64,000 nt of DNA from Pseudomonas sp. BSw22131 (GTDB taxonomy: Bacteria > Pseudomonadota > Gammaproteobacteria > Pseudomonadales > Pseudomonadaceae): the NCBI RefSeq assembly GCF_026810445.1, contig NZ_CP113949.1:2604001-2668000 (forward strand), in the 5' to 3' direction. Positions 43,218-53,665 of the stretch are shown piece after piece. Within the stretch, counting starts at the first letter, position 1. The number at the start of each line of letters is the position of its first letter. The translations under genes were made by a program, and so were the position numbers. The notes under the pieces were generated by a model. The model saw nothing but the letters and a program-made list of their open reading frames with translations. It searched no databases and was not told the DNA's origin.

Positions 43218-43290
43218 GACGTCGGCCAAGGCACCAGGCCCGCCGAAATTGAGTCAGCGGGTAATGTGATGCATGCCATGCATCACAGCT

Positions 43291-44289
43291 TCAACCCCCC
43301 GTCATATTCATGAACCGCACCACCTGCACGTCGTCGTTGATTTCGAAGTTGTGCTGGTACGGCTTCAGTTTCATGGCCTCAATAATGGCTTTTTCGAGCT
43401 TTTCGGGATGGCCGGGATTGGCGCGCAGCACGGCTTTGAGGTCCATGGAGTGCTCGTTGCCCAGGCACAGCAGCAAACGGCCTTCGACCGTGACGCGCAC
43501 GCGGTTGCACGTGGCGCAAAAGTTGTGACTGTGCGGCGAAATAAAACCGATGCGGATGTCCGGCGCCTCGGCGACGCGCCAGTAGCGCGACGGACCCTGA
43601 GTGGACTCGGTCGAGTTGATCAGCGTGTAACGCTCGGCAATCCGTTCGCGAACCTGATCGCTGGAGAAAAACGACTCCGCACGGCTGTGTTCGCTGATGG
43701 TGCCCAGCGGCATCTCTTCGATGAAGGTGATATCGAGCTTGCGCTCAATGGCAAACGCCACAAGGTCATTGATCTCGTGATCGTTACGACCCTGCATCAC
43801 CACGCAATTAAGCTTGGTGTGGACGAAACCTGCCGCGTTGGCAGCATCGATGCCAGCGATGACTTTCGCCAGATCACCGGTGCGGGTGAGTTCCTTGAAG
43901 CTCGCCGGGTCCAGGCTGTCGAGGCTGATGTTGAGGCGATTGAGGCCTGCGTCGAACAGGGGTTGGGCGAGCTTTTCAAGCTGCGAGCCGTTGGTGGTCA
44001 TGCACAGTTCGCGAAGGCCGGGCAGGGCGGCGATGCGTTTGCACAACCCGACAATACCGGCGCGTACCAGTGGCTCGCCGCCGGTGAGGCGAATCTTCTT
44101 GGTGCCCAGCGCAACAAAGCGCTCGGCCACCTGCTCGATCTCCTCAAGCGAAAGAATCTGCTGGCGCGGCAGAAACGTCATGTCTTCGGCCATGCAATAA
44201 ACGCAACGGAAGTCGCAGCGATCCGTCACGGAAATCCGTACGTAATCGACTTTGCGTGAAAACCCGTCTATCAACACTCGTTCAGACAT
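43291..44289 (-). CDS. moaA: GTP 3',8-cyclase (molybdenum cofactor step 1)
   Basis: The protein has 332 residues of the radical SAM family. It converts GTP to 3',8-cyclo-7,8-dihydro-GTP, the first step of molybdopterin synthesis with MoaC. The N-terminal cluster ligands are C25, C29 and C32 (CDFRCVYC), the second cluster lies in [18 protein letters not shown], and the C terminus ends with the functional GG. It is encoded 63 bp after a formate/nitrite channel gene on the same strand. moaB, moaC, moaD and moaE are not in the window. Confidence 0.95.
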   Translation of the reverse strand: MSERVLIDGFSRKVDYVRISVTDRCDFRCVYCMAEDMTFLPRQQILSLEEIEQVAERFVALGTKKIRLTGGEPLVRAGIVGLCKRIAALPGLRELCMTTNGSQLEKLAQPLFDAGLNRLNISLDSLDPASFKELTRTGDLAKVIAGIDAANAAGFVHTKLNCVVMQGRNDHEINDLVAFAIERKLDITFIEEMPLGTISEHSRAESFFSSDQVRERIAERYTLINSTESTQGPSRYWRVAEAPDIRIGFISPHSHNFCATCNRVRVTVEGRLLLCLGNEHSMDLKAVLRANPGHPEKLEKAIIEAMKLKPYQHNFEINDDVQVVRFMNMTGG

Positions 44290-44352
44290 TTAATCATCTC
44301 AGGCCCGCATCGCCAGCAAAGCCGTGCACGTTGGCACCGCTGCGCGAGGGGG

Positions 44353-45180
44353 TTACATTTTTTGAGTTTCGCTGGACGCGGCCGCAGTCACGCTAACGTT
44401 GGAAAGCGAAGACTGCAGGACGTTCGAATAAGATACGTAATACGCCAAACCGACAAAAATTGCACCGCCCACCGCATTCCCCAGGAAAACTGCAGCGAAG
44501 TTTTCGATGAACTGTGTCCAGCTCAACGCGTCGGCAAATATGGCCGCCGGGATGATAAACATGTTGGCGACCACGTGCTGAAAGCCAATGGCGACAAACG
44601 CCATGATCGGAAACCACATCGCCAGAATCTTGCCGGCGACGTCTTTGCTGGCATAAGACAGCCACACCGCCAGACAGACCAGCCAATTGCAGCCAATCCC
44701 CGAAATGAAGGCCTGACTGAAGTCCGCATTGACCTTGGCGGTGGCGATAGCGAGTGTTTTCTTGAGGAAGACGCCCTCGGTCAGACCCAGCACATGGCCG
44801 AAAAACCAGGCTACGAATAGCGCGCCCAACAGGTTGGCAAATGTGACCAGCAACCAGTTGCGGGCCACCGCACCTAAAGTGATGCGTTTGGCGAACATCG
44901 CGGTGGGCAGGCTCATCATGTTGCCGGTCAGCAACTCACCACCAGCGAGAATCACCAGAATCAGCCCGATCGGGAAGACCGCCGCGCCCAGCAAATTACC
45001 CAGAGAGGCCCACGGCGTCGGGATCATGGTGCTGACGTGAATGTCCAGCAGAAAGCCCAAGGCAATGAAAGCACCCGCCAGAAACCCGAGCACCATCACA
45101 GACAACGTGGGCAAATGGGACTTCTTGACGCCAGCTTCGATGGTGATGTCTGCAATCTGCTGCGGGGTATTGATGGACAT
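44353..45180 (-). CDS. Formate/nitrite transporter family channel
   Basis: The protein has 275 residues with six membrane helices of the FNT fold. GGELLTGNMMSLP matches the FNT signature region and GCNWLVCLAVWL is the typical NWLVC segment that lines the pore. FNT channels pass formate, nitrite or hydrosulfide. The neighbouring moaA suggests a link to a molybdoenzyme such as nitrate reductase or formate dehydrogenase. I chose the ATG of MSINTP; a start 13 codons earlier adds a basic leader. Confidence 0.88.
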   Translation of the reverse strand: MSINTPQQIADITIEAGVKKSHLPTLSVMVLGFLAGAFIALGFLLDIHVSTMIPTPWASLGNLLGAAVFPIGLILVILAGGELLTGNMMSLPTAMFAKRITLGAVARNWLLVTFANLLGALFVAWFFGHVLGLTEGVFLKKTLAIATAKVNADFSQAFISGIGCNWLVCLAVWLSYASKDVAGKILAMWFPIMAFVAIGFQHVVANMFIIPAAIFADALSWTQFIENFAAVFLGNAVGGAIFVGLAYYVSYSNVLQSSLSNVSVTAAASSETQKM

Positions 45181-45552
45181 GGTCTGGACTCGCGCACGAT
45201 GGAAGGCATCACGACTCAAGGCCGGACGCCTGGCAATTAAGGGTTCTCAAGCGTCCGGTCTCGGTGCGCGACCGTGTACGGATACACGACGGCATGTTCC
45301 TGGAAGTGGTTCGATACGAAGAGGAGGCCTTGCAAGGCAAGGCTATTGACCGCCCCGCAGAATCAATTGCTAAGCAAGCTACCGATCTTGGGTCGGAGCG
45401 TCCAATCGCTTGTTCTGATCAACTGATCGACGACGTCTATCGGGCTTAAAACGCCTCTGACACACTGATTGTGGTCGGTAAGCGAACTTTCTGATGGGAA
45501 ACCTGCTCTGTAGTGGGACGCGTCGTCGTACCTCACCGCGAACCCCTGTCCC
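45181..45552. other. 372-bp intergenic region with one doubtful small ORF
   Basis: This gap contains the promoters of the divergent FNT and kinase genes. A 61-codon frame with a GTG start at 45264 (ending at 45449) encodes a charged peptide beginning MRDRVRIHDGMFLEVV. It has no clear ribosome site and mixed codon use. I leave it uncalled but record it. Confidence 0.4.
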
Positions 45553-47271
45553 ATGACCGACCATCACGCCCCATTGCCCATTGATGAAGCCCGTCGTATA
45601 CGGGCGCTGGAGCGCTACGCCATTCTCGACACCCTGCCTGAAAAGGCGTTCGACGACATCGTCGAGCTGGCGACGCACATCTGTCATGCGCCAATAGCGC
45701 TGGTCTCGCTGGTGGACGAGCAGCGGCAGTGGTTCAAGGCGTGCGTGGGGCTGTCCGTCACGCAGACACACCGCAACGAGGCATTTTGCGCCCATGCGAT
45801 TCTTCAACCCGACGCGTTACTGATGGTCGAGGATGCAACAAAGGATCCGCGCTTCAGCGGTAACCCGCTGGTAACGGGCGAGCCTTTCATTCGTTTTTAC
45901 GCCGGTGCACCGATCGTCACGGACGACGGCCATGCACTAGGCACCGTCTGTGTGATCGACACAGTGCCTCGCACCCTCAGCGCCGGGCAGCAATTGGCGC
46001 TGCAGGCGCTGGCGCGACAAACGGCTGCGCTACTTCAACTGCGTGCGCTCAGCGTGCAAAGCGACGAGCAGGCGCGCCACCTCAGTCGTCAGGTAATTGC
46101 AGCGCTCGCCGACGACAACGCCGCCCACGCCCGGCTGCGGCAGAATCAGCGTGTGGCCTCCATCGGCCAGCTCACCAGCGGCATTGCCCACGACTTCAAC
46201 AATCTGCTGCAAGCCATCAGCTCCAGTTTTCAGTTCATCGACCGCAAAGCCCAGCAGCCCGACGTCGTGAGGCGCTGGACACAGGTCGGGTTGCAGGCGG
46301 TCGACAAAGGCGCTGCGCTGATCAGCCGCTTGTTGGCGTTTTCAAGGGATTCCGAGCCGACCCTGCAAATGCTCAACATCTGCGAGCAATTGAGCAGTAT
46401 CGAGCTGATGCTCGGCCGCGTGCTGGGGCCCGAAGTCGGGCTGCAGTTCGACCTGGCTCGGGCACCGGTCAGGGTGCGGTGCGACGCGACTCAACTGGAG
46501 TCTGCACTTTTCAACCTGCTGATCAATGCCCGCGATGCGATGCAGGGACAGGGCAAGATCCGCGTAAGCACGCGCTTGATCCAAGTCAACGAAACCCTGG
46601 GCGTCGGTCAATACATCGAGCTGATGGTCACTGATAGCGGCCCCGGCATACCCGAGTCTGTGCGCCAGCAGGTGTTTCAGCCGTTTTTTACCACCAAGAA
46701 ACTGGGTGAGGGCACCGGGCTGGGTTTGTCTCAGGTCTATGGCTTTGCAGTACAGACCGGGGGCGCGGCGTCGGTGTCCTGCGGCGAGCAGTCGGGGACT
46801 ACGGTGCGTTTACTGCTCAAGGTCAGCGGTCACGACGAGGAACCTTGCATCAGCCCTCAATCCATTACGCAGAATCAAACCATCACCCACAACACTAAAG
46901 TGCTGCTGGTTGACGACGATGAAACGTTGCGTGAGGCCCTCGCGCAGTTGCTCATGGACGTGGGCTATGAAGTGCATGCTGTCGGCACCGGATTTGCCGC
47001 TGTTCAAGCACTGGAATACGCCAACCCGGACATCCTGATTACCGATTGCCTGATGCGCGACCTCGGCGGCGCAGTCCTGGCCAAGGTCATCAAGCAGATC
47101 CGCCCGGAGCTGCCTGTGCTGTTCATGTCCGGGGCGGCAGACCGCAGCGCGCTGATCTGCGACACCGTGCGCGACGAGCTGCTGGTGCAGAAGCCGGTCA
47201 GCCTGGATAACCTGCTGAGCAAGATTCATGAGCAACTGCCGCAGCACATGAACGTGGCGTGCCGAGCGTAA
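45553..47271 (+). CDS. Hybrid sensor histidine kinase/response regulator with GAF domain
   Basis: The protein has 572 residues: an N-terminal GAF domain (about 20-165, RALERYAILDTLPEKAFDDIVELA), HisKA with the phospho-acceptor H213 in GIAHDFNNLLQ, HATPase (N box LLINARDAM, G boxes DSGPGIP and EGTGLGLSQVYG), and a C-terminal receiver (about 450-565) with acceptor D498 in LITDCLM. There are no membrane segments, so it senses a cytoplasmic signal. No partner response regulator gene adjoins, which makes the output unknown; CckA-type kinases share this layout. Confidence 0.9.
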   Translation: MTDHHAPLPIDEARRIRALERYAILDTLPEKAFDDIVELATHICHAPIALVSLVDEQRQWFKACVGLSVTQTHRNEAFCAHAILQPDALLMVEDATKDPRFSGNPLVTGEPFIRFYAGAPIVTDDGHALGTVCVIDTVPRTLSAGQQLALQALARQTAALLQLRALSVQSDEQARHLSRQVIAALADDNAAHARLRQNQRVASIGQLTSGIAHDFNNLLQAISSSFQFIDRKAQQPDVVRRWTQVGLQAVDKGAALISRLLAFSRDSEPTLQMLNICEQLSSIELMLGRVLGPEVGLQFDLARAPVRVRCDATQLESALFNLLINARDAMQGQGKIRVSTRLIQVNETLGVGQYIELMVTDSGPGIPESVRQQVFQPFFTTKKLGEGTGLGLSQVYGFAVQTGGAASVSCGEQSGTTVRLLLKVSGHDEEPCISPQSITQNQTITHNTKVLLVDDDETLREALAQLLMDVGYEVHAVGTGFAAVQALEYANPDILITDCLMRDLGGAVLAKVIKQIRPELPVLFMSGAADRSALICDTVRDELLVQKPVSLDNLLSKIHEQLPQHMNVACRA

Positions 47272-47296
47272 CCTGGGCTGTGGTCAGACGGGCGAC

Positions 47297-48643
47297 TCAG
47301 TCTTCACGCTTGATCGCGTTGCTGCGCTCGTAACGCTCAAGCAGCGGCTGGATGCTCACCCCGTGCAACAAAATGCTCAGGGCCACCACGGACAGCGTCA
47401 AGCCAATGGTCGTGTCGATGCTCGCCTCGGGCAAACCATGGGCCAGTGCGTAGCACAGGTAATACAACGTGCCGATGCCACGAATACCGAACCAGCTGAC
47501 CAAAGCTTTCTGCGGCACGTTGAGTACGCGGCGGCTGATCAACAGCCAGACGCTCAGCGGGCGAATGACACAGAACAGCACCAGCCCCAGACCCACCGCA
47601 CGCCAATCCCAATACAGCGACAGCGCGGCACCAAGCAAGGTGATCAGCAGAACCTCCATTGAACGCTCTACGATGCCGCCAAAGGCCAGCATGTCGCCCA
47701 TCATCACGCCAGCGGCGAGCTGGGTATCGCTGAGCGTTTCGGTGCCAGCCGTTGCGTGGGCCGGGTCGCTGTCCAGATGCCCCAGCACCGGCTTGGCCAC
47801 ATGCTCCGAGGGCAACTCGGACTGTGTGACCTGGGCTTCGGCCTGACGCAAGCCCAGCCCTGCGGCAAACACCGACAGAAACCCGAACGCACCCAGTCCT
47901 TCAGCGATGACGTACGCCATCGCAATCAGCGCCAACGCCAGAAAGTCATTGGGCGAACAGGTGCTGTCGGAATTCTTGATGCGCAGGTAAATCATCAGGT
48001 GCCCGACACCACGGCCCAGACCGTACCCAATCAACACGCCGACGGGTACGCCCCAGACGATGGTTCTCAAGAGCCAGCCTTGCACCCAGTCGAAATTACT
48101 GTCGTGCATGCCCAAAAATGCCAGCGCGAAAATCACGAACGGAAAGGCCGTGCCGTCGTTCATGCCGGCTTCGCCCGACAGCCCAAACCTGACCCGGTCG
48201 AAATCCTGTGCGTTGTTGACCTGCACCAGGCCGGCCAGCACCGGATCGGTAGGCGAGAGCATGGCGCCCAGCAGCAGAGAGATGCCCCAGGAGATCCCCA
48301 GCAGGTAATGCGCCGCCAGGCAGGTGCCAAGAATGGTCAGCAGCATCACCGGCCCCGCCAGCAAATACGCCGCGCTCCATTCCTTGCCGTTAAGCCGTAG
48401 TCGCAGCTTGATTCCGGTGTTGAACAGCGAGAACAGCACCGCAACTTCGGTCAGCCGCTCAAGCCATTCGTAGGCGGTGCGCAGATCGAGTTGCATCAGG
48501 TCCAGCCCCAGCGGGCCAATGCCGACGCCGAACGCCAGACACACCGCCGAAGTGGTCACGGGCAGCCATCGCAGGTAGGAGGAGGTCAGCGCGAGCAACA
48601 TCAGCAGGATGCCGAGCACCGTCATACAAAGAATAAAACTCAT
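47297..48643 (-). CDS. Cation:proton antiporter (CPA1/NhaP type)
   Basis: The protein has 448 residues with about 12 membrane helices. The family motifs SPTDPVLAG (unwound helix) and GEAGMNDGTAFP with the ND pair of electroneutral CPA1 antiporters are both present. It exchanges Na+ or K+ for H+ in pH and salt homeostasis. A hydrophilic loop of about 40 residues (EAQVTQSELPSE... region) interrupts the C-terminal half. The ATG preceded by GAGGCAGG is preferred to a start 22 codons earlier. Confidence 0.87.
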   Translation of the reverse strand: MSFILCMTVLGILLMLLALTSSYLRWLPVTTSAVCLAFGVGIGPLGLDLMQLDLRTAYEWLERLTEVAVLFSLFNTGIKLRLRLNGKEWSAAYLLAGPVMLLTILGTCLAAHYLLGISWGISLLLGAMLSPTDPVLAGLVQVNNAQDFDRVRFGLSGEAGMNDGTAFPFVIFALAFLGMHDSNFDWVQGWLLRTIVWGVPVGVLIGYGLGRGVGHLMIYLRIKNSDSTCSPNDFLALALIAMAYVIAEGLGAFGFLSVFAAGLGLRQAEAQVTQSELPSEHVAKPVLGHLDSDPAHATAGTETLSDTQLAAGVMMGDMLAFGGIVERSMEVLLITLLGAALSLYWDWRAVGLGLVLFCVIRPLSVWLLISRRVLNVPQKALVSWFGIRGIGTLYYLCYALAHGLPEASIDTTIGLTLSVVALSILLHGVSIQPLLERYERSNAIKRED

Positions 48644-48938
48644 CCTGCCTCGATTTGTCTGGGGAACGTCGTTCTGTGTGACTGTCGGATGATCGGATAG
48701 TTGAAACAATCTGTTTCAAGACTTCGGCGCCGTTGTGCCGATCACGATCGCGTCCGCCGGTTAACGATGTACCGGCGGTCCGGGAGGGTGCAGGTCGTGC
48801 TAAAGAAGCGGGTAACGAGGTCGATGGAATAACCCTCTGTTGCACAACGCTTTGCAAGCGAGGGGCAAACGGAGGTGTTGATGTCCATACCTTCGGTTTG
48901 CCCGGAGTTTGCGGTCCCTTTCTGCGAGAGTTTCCCGT

Positions 48939-50558
48939 ATGACCAAATCCCTCCGACTCCAGATCCTTGCGTTGCTCAGCGCAAGCCTGGTGCTTGTTCT
49001 ACTGATCGCGCTCGCCTGCTTTCATTTCCTCTCCAGCGACGTGCAAGCCTATCGCGGACTGCTCAACGGCCCGTTGCAGGGGTCGCAGCTGATTGATCAG
49101 ACGAACCTGCAGTTCAAAGTGCAGGTACAGGAATGGAAGAACGTGCTGCTGCGCGGAAAACAGCCCGCCGATCGCGAGAAGTTCTGGGGGCAGTTTGAAG
49201 ATCAGGAGCGTCAGGTTCAGGCATCGCTTGCGCGCTTGAGCGACGTGCCAGGCATTGATGCTGCACTCAAGTCACGCATCGACGTACTCAAAGAGGAGCA
49301 CCGCACCCTCGGTGCCGCCTATCGCAAAGGTCGCGATGCGTTTATTGCGGCCAATGGCGATCCGGTAGCGGGTGATCAGGCGGTCAAGGGTGTGGATCGT
49401 GCTGCCAGCGAACAAATGACCGGCCTGGTGACCGAACTGCGCAAGCAGAGCGATCAACAATCCATTGCGATCAGCGCCTCTGCCGATCAGACGATCCTGC
49501 TGGGCACCTTGATCATGCTCGCGTCCGCACTGCTGGTGGGTGTCCTGACGCTGTGGGTGGTCAACCGCAACATCGTCGGCCCGATCCGTATGCTGATCGA
49601 CTACGTCGCGCAGTTGAGTGAGGGCAAATTCAGTGAACGCGTCAGTATCGAGCGTCAGGATGAACTGGGGCGTCTGGCCGTCGCAGCCAACACCCTGCGA
49701 GACTTTTTGGCGGACACGTTCACCCGTCTCAAACGCAGCACCACTGATCTGGACACCGCTGGCGGCGAGCTGAAGGCAATCGCCACTTTGATGGCCCAAG
49801 GTACGCTTGAGCAGTTTGAGCGTACCGATCAGGTGGCGACCGCGATGAATGAAATGTCGGCCACCGCCCAGGAGGTCGCACGGCATGCGGCAGACGCCTC
49901 CCATGCTGCCGAGGAAGCGGATCGGTATTCCCGTGAAGGGGACAAAGTGATGGGCGCAACTATCACAGCCATCAACCATGTGCGCACCGAAATCAGCAAT
50001 ACAGCGCAAGTGATCCGCCGCCTGGAAACCGACAGCGGGCGCATTGGCAAGGTATTGGAAGTCATCCGCGGAATCGCCGAACAGACCAATCTGCTGGCGT
50101 TGAACGCAGCCATCGAGGCCGCGCGGGCCGGGGACGCCGGTCGTGGTTTCGCCGTCGTGGCGGATGAAGTCCGTACTTTGGCCCAGCGCACGGCAGCCTC
50201 GACCGCTGAAATCAATCAAATCATTCATTCGGTGCAGACCGGTGCAACCGATGCGGCGCTGGCGATAGAGAGCGGCCAGGCACGCAGCCAGGAAAGCGTC
50301 GATCAGGTAGCGCTTGCGGGCACTTCATTACAGCGCATCACTGCAGCCGTGGAGTCGATACGCGACATGAACCGCCAGATCGCGACTGCCGCCGAAGAGC
50401 AAACGTCAGTCGCCGAGGACATCTCGCGCAACCTGACCGAAATCACCTCCATTGCGACCACCAATCAGGACAACGTCAAACGCACGCAAATGGCCAGTGA
50501 CGACCTGCATGGCCTGTCCGCAGGCTTGAATGACGTCATTTCGCGATTGGGCGCCTGA
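48939..50558 (+). CDS. Methyl-accepting chemotaxis protein with a short helical sensor
   Basis: The protein has 539 residues: a first membrane helix (about 9-31), a periplasmic region of about 160 residues that looks all-helical (4HB-type), a second helix (about 195-218), HAMP, and a signalling domain with the tip [22 protein letters not shown]. Compared with the other chemoreceptor here the sensor is shorter and not of the Cache kind. GAGAG precedes the ATG; longer frames are less likely. The ligand is unknown. It probably signals through the same Che system. Confidence 0.9.
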   Translation: MTKSLRLQILALLSASLVLVLLIALACFHFLSSDVQAYRGLLNGPLQGSQLIDQTNLQFKVQVQEWKNVLLRGKQPADREKFWGQFEDQERQVQASLARLSDVPGIDAALKSRIDVLKEEHRTLGAAYRKGRDAFIAANGDPVAGDQAVKGVDRAASEQMTGLVTELRKQSDQQSIAISASADQTILLGTLIMLASALLVGVLTLWVVNRNIVGPIRMLIDYVAQLSEGKFSERVSIERQDELGRLAVAANTLRDFLADTFTRLKRSTTDLDTAGGELKAIATLMAQGTLEQFERTDQVATAMNEMSATAQEVARHAADASHAAEEADRYSREGDKVMGATITAINHVRTEISNTAQVIRRLETDSGRIGKVLEVIRGIAEQTNLLALNAAIEAARAGDAGRGFAVVADEVRTLAQRTAASTAEINQIIHSVQTGATDAALAIESGQARSQESVDQVALAGTSLQRITAAVESIRDMNRQIATAAEEQTSVAEDISRNLTEITSIATTNQDNVKRTQMASDDLHGLSAGLNDVISRLGA

Positions 50559-50579
50559 CGTCAGCCAGGCGCTTGCCGT

Positions 50580-51518
50580 TCACCGCTGCGTGAAGACCAG
50601 CGCCTTGAGGCCATCGCCGGGTTCGGCCTCGGCAAACTCTGGCGGGTTGTCCAGGCGCTGTACGTATTTCAAGCCCGGGGCTTCCCGGGTGACGCCTTCA
50701 ATGAGGAAGTCTGCGCCCATGGACGGGTCATTCATGCAGGCCAGCACCGTGCCGCGGTCGGTAAGCAACTCCGGCAGCTTGCGCAGCACGCGCTGATAGT
50801 CTTTGGTGAGCAAGAAACTGCCTTTCTGGAATGAGGGCGGGTCGATGATCACCAGGTCATACGGACCGGCGCTTTTGACTTTGCCCCATGACTTGAACAG
50901 CTCGTGGCCCAGAAAACTGACTTTGCTCAGATCATGGCCATTGAGTCGGTGATTATCCCGGCCGCGGTTCAGGGCTGCGCGAGACATGTCCAGGTTGACC
51001 ACCGAATCAGCGCCGCCCGCAATCGCTGCCACAGAAAACCCGCAGGTGTAGGCGAACAGGTTCAAGACCCGCATGCCTCGTGCGTTGGCCCGCACCCAGT
51101 CGCGGCCGTAGCGCATGTCGAGAAACAGGCCGCTGTTCTGTTTTTTGCCGAAATCGACGAGATAGTGCAGGCCGCCTTCAGTCAGCTTCCATTCGTCGAG
51201 GTGTTCCCCCGCGAGCCACTCAATTGTGCTCTCGGGCAAATAGCGGTGTTGCAGCAATAGCGTGTGAGCACCCGATGTTGTCCAGGCCGCTGCGTCGAGA
51301 ATCTGCTGCAGCAGCGCCTTGAGCCCTTGCAACTCCTCCTCGGCGGGCGCTTTGAACAGCGACACCAGCACCACGCCTTGCATCCAGTCGACAGTCAGTT
51401 GTTCCAGTCCCGGCCAGCAGCGGCCACGGCCGTGGAACAGACGTCGGGTTTCAGTGGGCGGGTTTTCCAGGCAGGACAACAGATGACGTTGCAGGGTAAC
51501 GAGCGCTTCGGGGTTCAT
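50580..51518 (-). CDS. Class I SAM-dependent methyltransferase (RlmI/RlmK-C-like)
   Basis: The protein has 312 residues. The C-terminal Rossmann domain holds the SAM motif LNLFAYTCGFSVAA, a GGADSVVNLDMS acidic-loop motif and the catalytic IIDPPSF motif of the rRNA N/C-methyltransferase class. An FLDMRYGRDWV segment precedes it. Relatives are annotated as 23S rRNA cytosine or guanine methyltransferases. It lacks the N-terminal PUA domain of RlmI, so the exact target is unclear. It converges on the chemoreceptor gene. Confidence 0.82.
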   Translation of the reverse strand: MNPEALVTLQRHLLSCLENPPTETRRLFHGRGRCWPGLEQLTVDWMQGVVLVSLFKAPAEEELQGLKALLQQILDAAAWTTSGAHTLLLQHRYLPESTIEWLAGEHLDEWKLTEGGLHYLVDFGKKQNSGLFLDMRYGRDWVRANARGMRVLNLFAYTCGFSVAAIAGGADSVVNLDMSRAALNRGRDNHRLNGHDLSKVSFLGHELFKSWGKVKSAGPYDLVIIDPPSFQKGSFLLTKDYQRVLRKLPELLTDRGTVLACMNDPSMGADFLIEGVTREAPGLKYVQRLDNPPEFAEAEPGDGLKALVFTQR

Positions 51519-51627
51519 TGAGAGTATAGACGGCGAGAAATGGCCGGCAGTTTAAACGTATTTACGGCCCCCGCGTCGTCGGTTCATCATCGCGCCTCGT
51601 CCCTCTCGAACACTGAAGAAGACCTGC

Positions 51628-52161
51628 ATGAACCACGACCTCATTCTGCGCGATGCCCGCGACGACGACATGCCCGCTGTTCAAGCGATCTACGCCCAAC
51701 ACGTGATTCATGGCACCGCGAGCTTTGAGCTGGAAGCCCCGTTACTGGCGGAAATGCTGCGCCGTCGGGCGGACATCCTGAGCCACGAATTGCCCTATGT
51801 GGTGGCCGAGCGGGCGGGCGAGGTGGTCGGTTACGGTTACGCGACCTTGTACCGTCCGCGGCCGGCCTACCGTTTCACCGTCGAGGATTCGGTGTACGTG
51901 CGCGATGGGCTAGGCGGCCTGGGTATCGGTCAGGCGCTGTTGCAACTGATCATCGAGCGCTGCACCGCAGGCGGACGTCGGCAGATGATCGCGATCATCG
52001 GCAACAGCGAAAACACTGCATCGATCCGCTTGCATGAGCGCATGGGATTTCGCCAGGTCGGGGTGTTTGAGTCGGTGGGTTTCAAGCACGGCCGCTGGCT
52101 GGACACAGTGCTGATGCAGCGCCCACTGGGCGAGGGCGCTGCAAGCGTACCGACGGGTTGA
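51628..52161 (+). CDS. GNAT N-acetyltransferase (phosphinothricin/methionine sulfoximine type)
   Basis: The protein has 177 residues in a GNAT fold. The acetyl-CoA loop region is VRDGLGGLGIGQALLQ, and the typical Pat/MddA text GNSENTASIRLHERMGF and VGFKHGRWLDTVLMQR is present. Enzymes of this group acetylate phosphinothricin, methionine sulfoximine or sulfone. It is a single gene between a methyltransferase and an MFS transporter gene. Whether it protects from glutamine synthetase inhibitors in this strain is inference. Confidence 0.85.
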   Translation: MNHDLILRDARDDDMPAVQAIYAQHVIHGTASFELEAPLLAEMLRRRADILSHELPYVVAERAGEVVGYGYATLYRPRPAYRFTVEDSVYVRDGLGGLGIGQALLQLIIERCTAGGRRQMIAIIGNSENTASIRLHERMGFRQVGVFESVGFKHGRWLDTVLMQRPLGEGAASVPTG

Positions 52162-52166
52162 GCGAA

Positions 52167-53477
52167 TCAGCCGGGGACCGCGGCAGGCACCGATGTGTCA
52201 TCGGCAGCACTGGACCGATTGAGCGTCTCGGGCACGGCCACCAACAGCATGACGAAGGCCACGGCGGCAATCGCAGCCAGGGTCAGAAACGCCGCGCTAT
52301 AACCCGCCTGTTGAATGACCAGACCGGCCAGGCCGTTGCTCAAGGCTGCGCCCAGCCCGAATACGGTGGTGATCGCCCCAAGGCTGACGTTGAAGCGTCC
52401 CGTGCCCGCGGTCAGATCCTTGACCACCAGAGGCAGCAGCGCGCCAAACGCACCGGCGCCGATGCCGTCGAGCAATTGCACTGACACCAGCCACCACGGG
52501 TTGTCCGACAGCACATACAGCACGCCCCGCAACGGCAGAATCATAAAGCCTGCCAGCAACAGCGGCTTGCGGCCCCAATCGTCAGCCTTTGTCCCGACCA
52601 GCCAGGCCACCGGTGCCATCACTATCTGCGCCGCCACGATGCAGGCAGAGGTCAATGGCGTGGCAAGGCTGATGTCGATCTGTGACAGCTTCTGACTGAC
52701 CATTGTCAGCATCGCTGCGTTAGCCAGGTGAAACAGGCCGCAGCACACTGCGAAGACCAGCAAAGGCCGATTGGTCAGCAGCGCCGCCAGGCCTGACGGG
52801 TGCTCTCCCGATTTCGAATGCGCCGGATCGAAACCGCGCGCCACGTCATGGTCGATGGCATCGGCCGACACAAAGCTGACCGCGAACACGCTCGCCACCG
52901 CCATGAACGCCATCAGGTAGAACACCGCGACTGGCCCGAACACCCACGAAAAAAGTCCTGCCAACAGCGCCGCACAGGCGTTGCCCGCGTGGTTCCAGGT
53001 CTCGTTGCGCCCGGTCCGGCGCGTGAACGCCTTGGGGCCGGTGATCCCCAGCGAAATCGCAGCGATGGCTGGCGCGAACACCGAGCCTGCGATGGCGCTG
53101 ATGGACTGGGTAATGGCGACCCAGGTGAACGAATGAATGAACGGCAGCACCAGGCAACCTGCCGTCACCAGAAAGGCGGCGAGGGCCACGATAAGCCGCT
53201 TGCTTTTGGAACGGTCGATCAGCGCGCCGGCCGGGGTTTGGGTGACCAGCGCGGCAATGCCGGCCAGGGTCATCACCAGACCGATGCTCGCCGGGTCCCA
53301 CTTGTGAACGGCCAGCAGGTAAATCGACAGATAAGGCCCCAGTCCATCGCGCACGTCGGCAAGAAAGAAATTGAGACCGTCCAGGGAAAAGTTATTGCGT
53401 CGATCTGCGTGTGTGTTCAAGGCCGGTCTCGCCTGAAAGGGCGCTGCGATATGCGCGCCGTCCGATAGCAATGACAT
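52167..53477 (-). CDS. MFS transporter
   Basis: The protein has 436 residues with about twelve membrane helices and the MFS loop signature between helices 2 and 3 (GALIDRSKSKRL). The sequence LDGLNFFLADVRDGLGPYLSIYLL at the first helix is typical of a Pseudomonas efflux subgroup. No substrate is known. The ATG of MSLLSDG was taken; the in-frame extension upstream is cysteine- and arginine-rich and not credible. It converges on the GNAT gene with a 5-bp gap and is divergent from hemB. Confidence 0.85.
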   Translation of the reverse strand: MSLLSDGAHIAAPFQARPALNTHADRRNNFSLDGLNFFLADVRDGLGPYLSIYLLAVHKWDPASIGLVMTLAGIAALVTQTPAGALIDRSKSKRLIVALAAFLVTAGCLVLPFIHSFTWVAITQSISAIAGSVFAPAIAAISLGITGPKAFTRRTGRNETWNHAGNACAALLAGLFSWVFGPVAVFYLMAFMAVASVFAVSFVSADAIDHDVARGFDPAHSKSGEHPSGLAALLTNRPLLVFAVCCGLFHLANAAMLTMVSQKLSQIDISLATPLTSACIVAAQIVMAPVAWLVGTKADDWGRKPLLLAGFMILPLRGVLYVLSDNPWWLVSVQLLDGIGAGAFGALLPLVVKDLTAGTGRFNVSLGAITTVFGLGAALSNGLAGLVIQQAGYSAAFLTLAAIAAVAFVMLLVAVPETLNRSSAADDTSVPAAVPG

Positions 53478-53665
53478 GCCCTGCAAACTTTTAGTTGCGC
53501 AGCGGTAGATGAAATTTTCGCGATCACTGTTGCAGCTCCGACAATTGTCTTTATCGCTCCGATATTTGAATCGTTGCCGCCACCGGCATAAGCTTCGCGC
53601 CATTCGTGTTGGCCTGACGCTTTATCCGAGCCAATGTCCCGGCAAATTATTTTCCAGGAACTCCC

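Noticed and set aside
44290..44352. Molybdenum cofactor riboswitch before moaA
   Set aside because: Only 63 bp separate moaA from the upstream gene, too short for the known Moco RNA motif, and no matching helices were seen.
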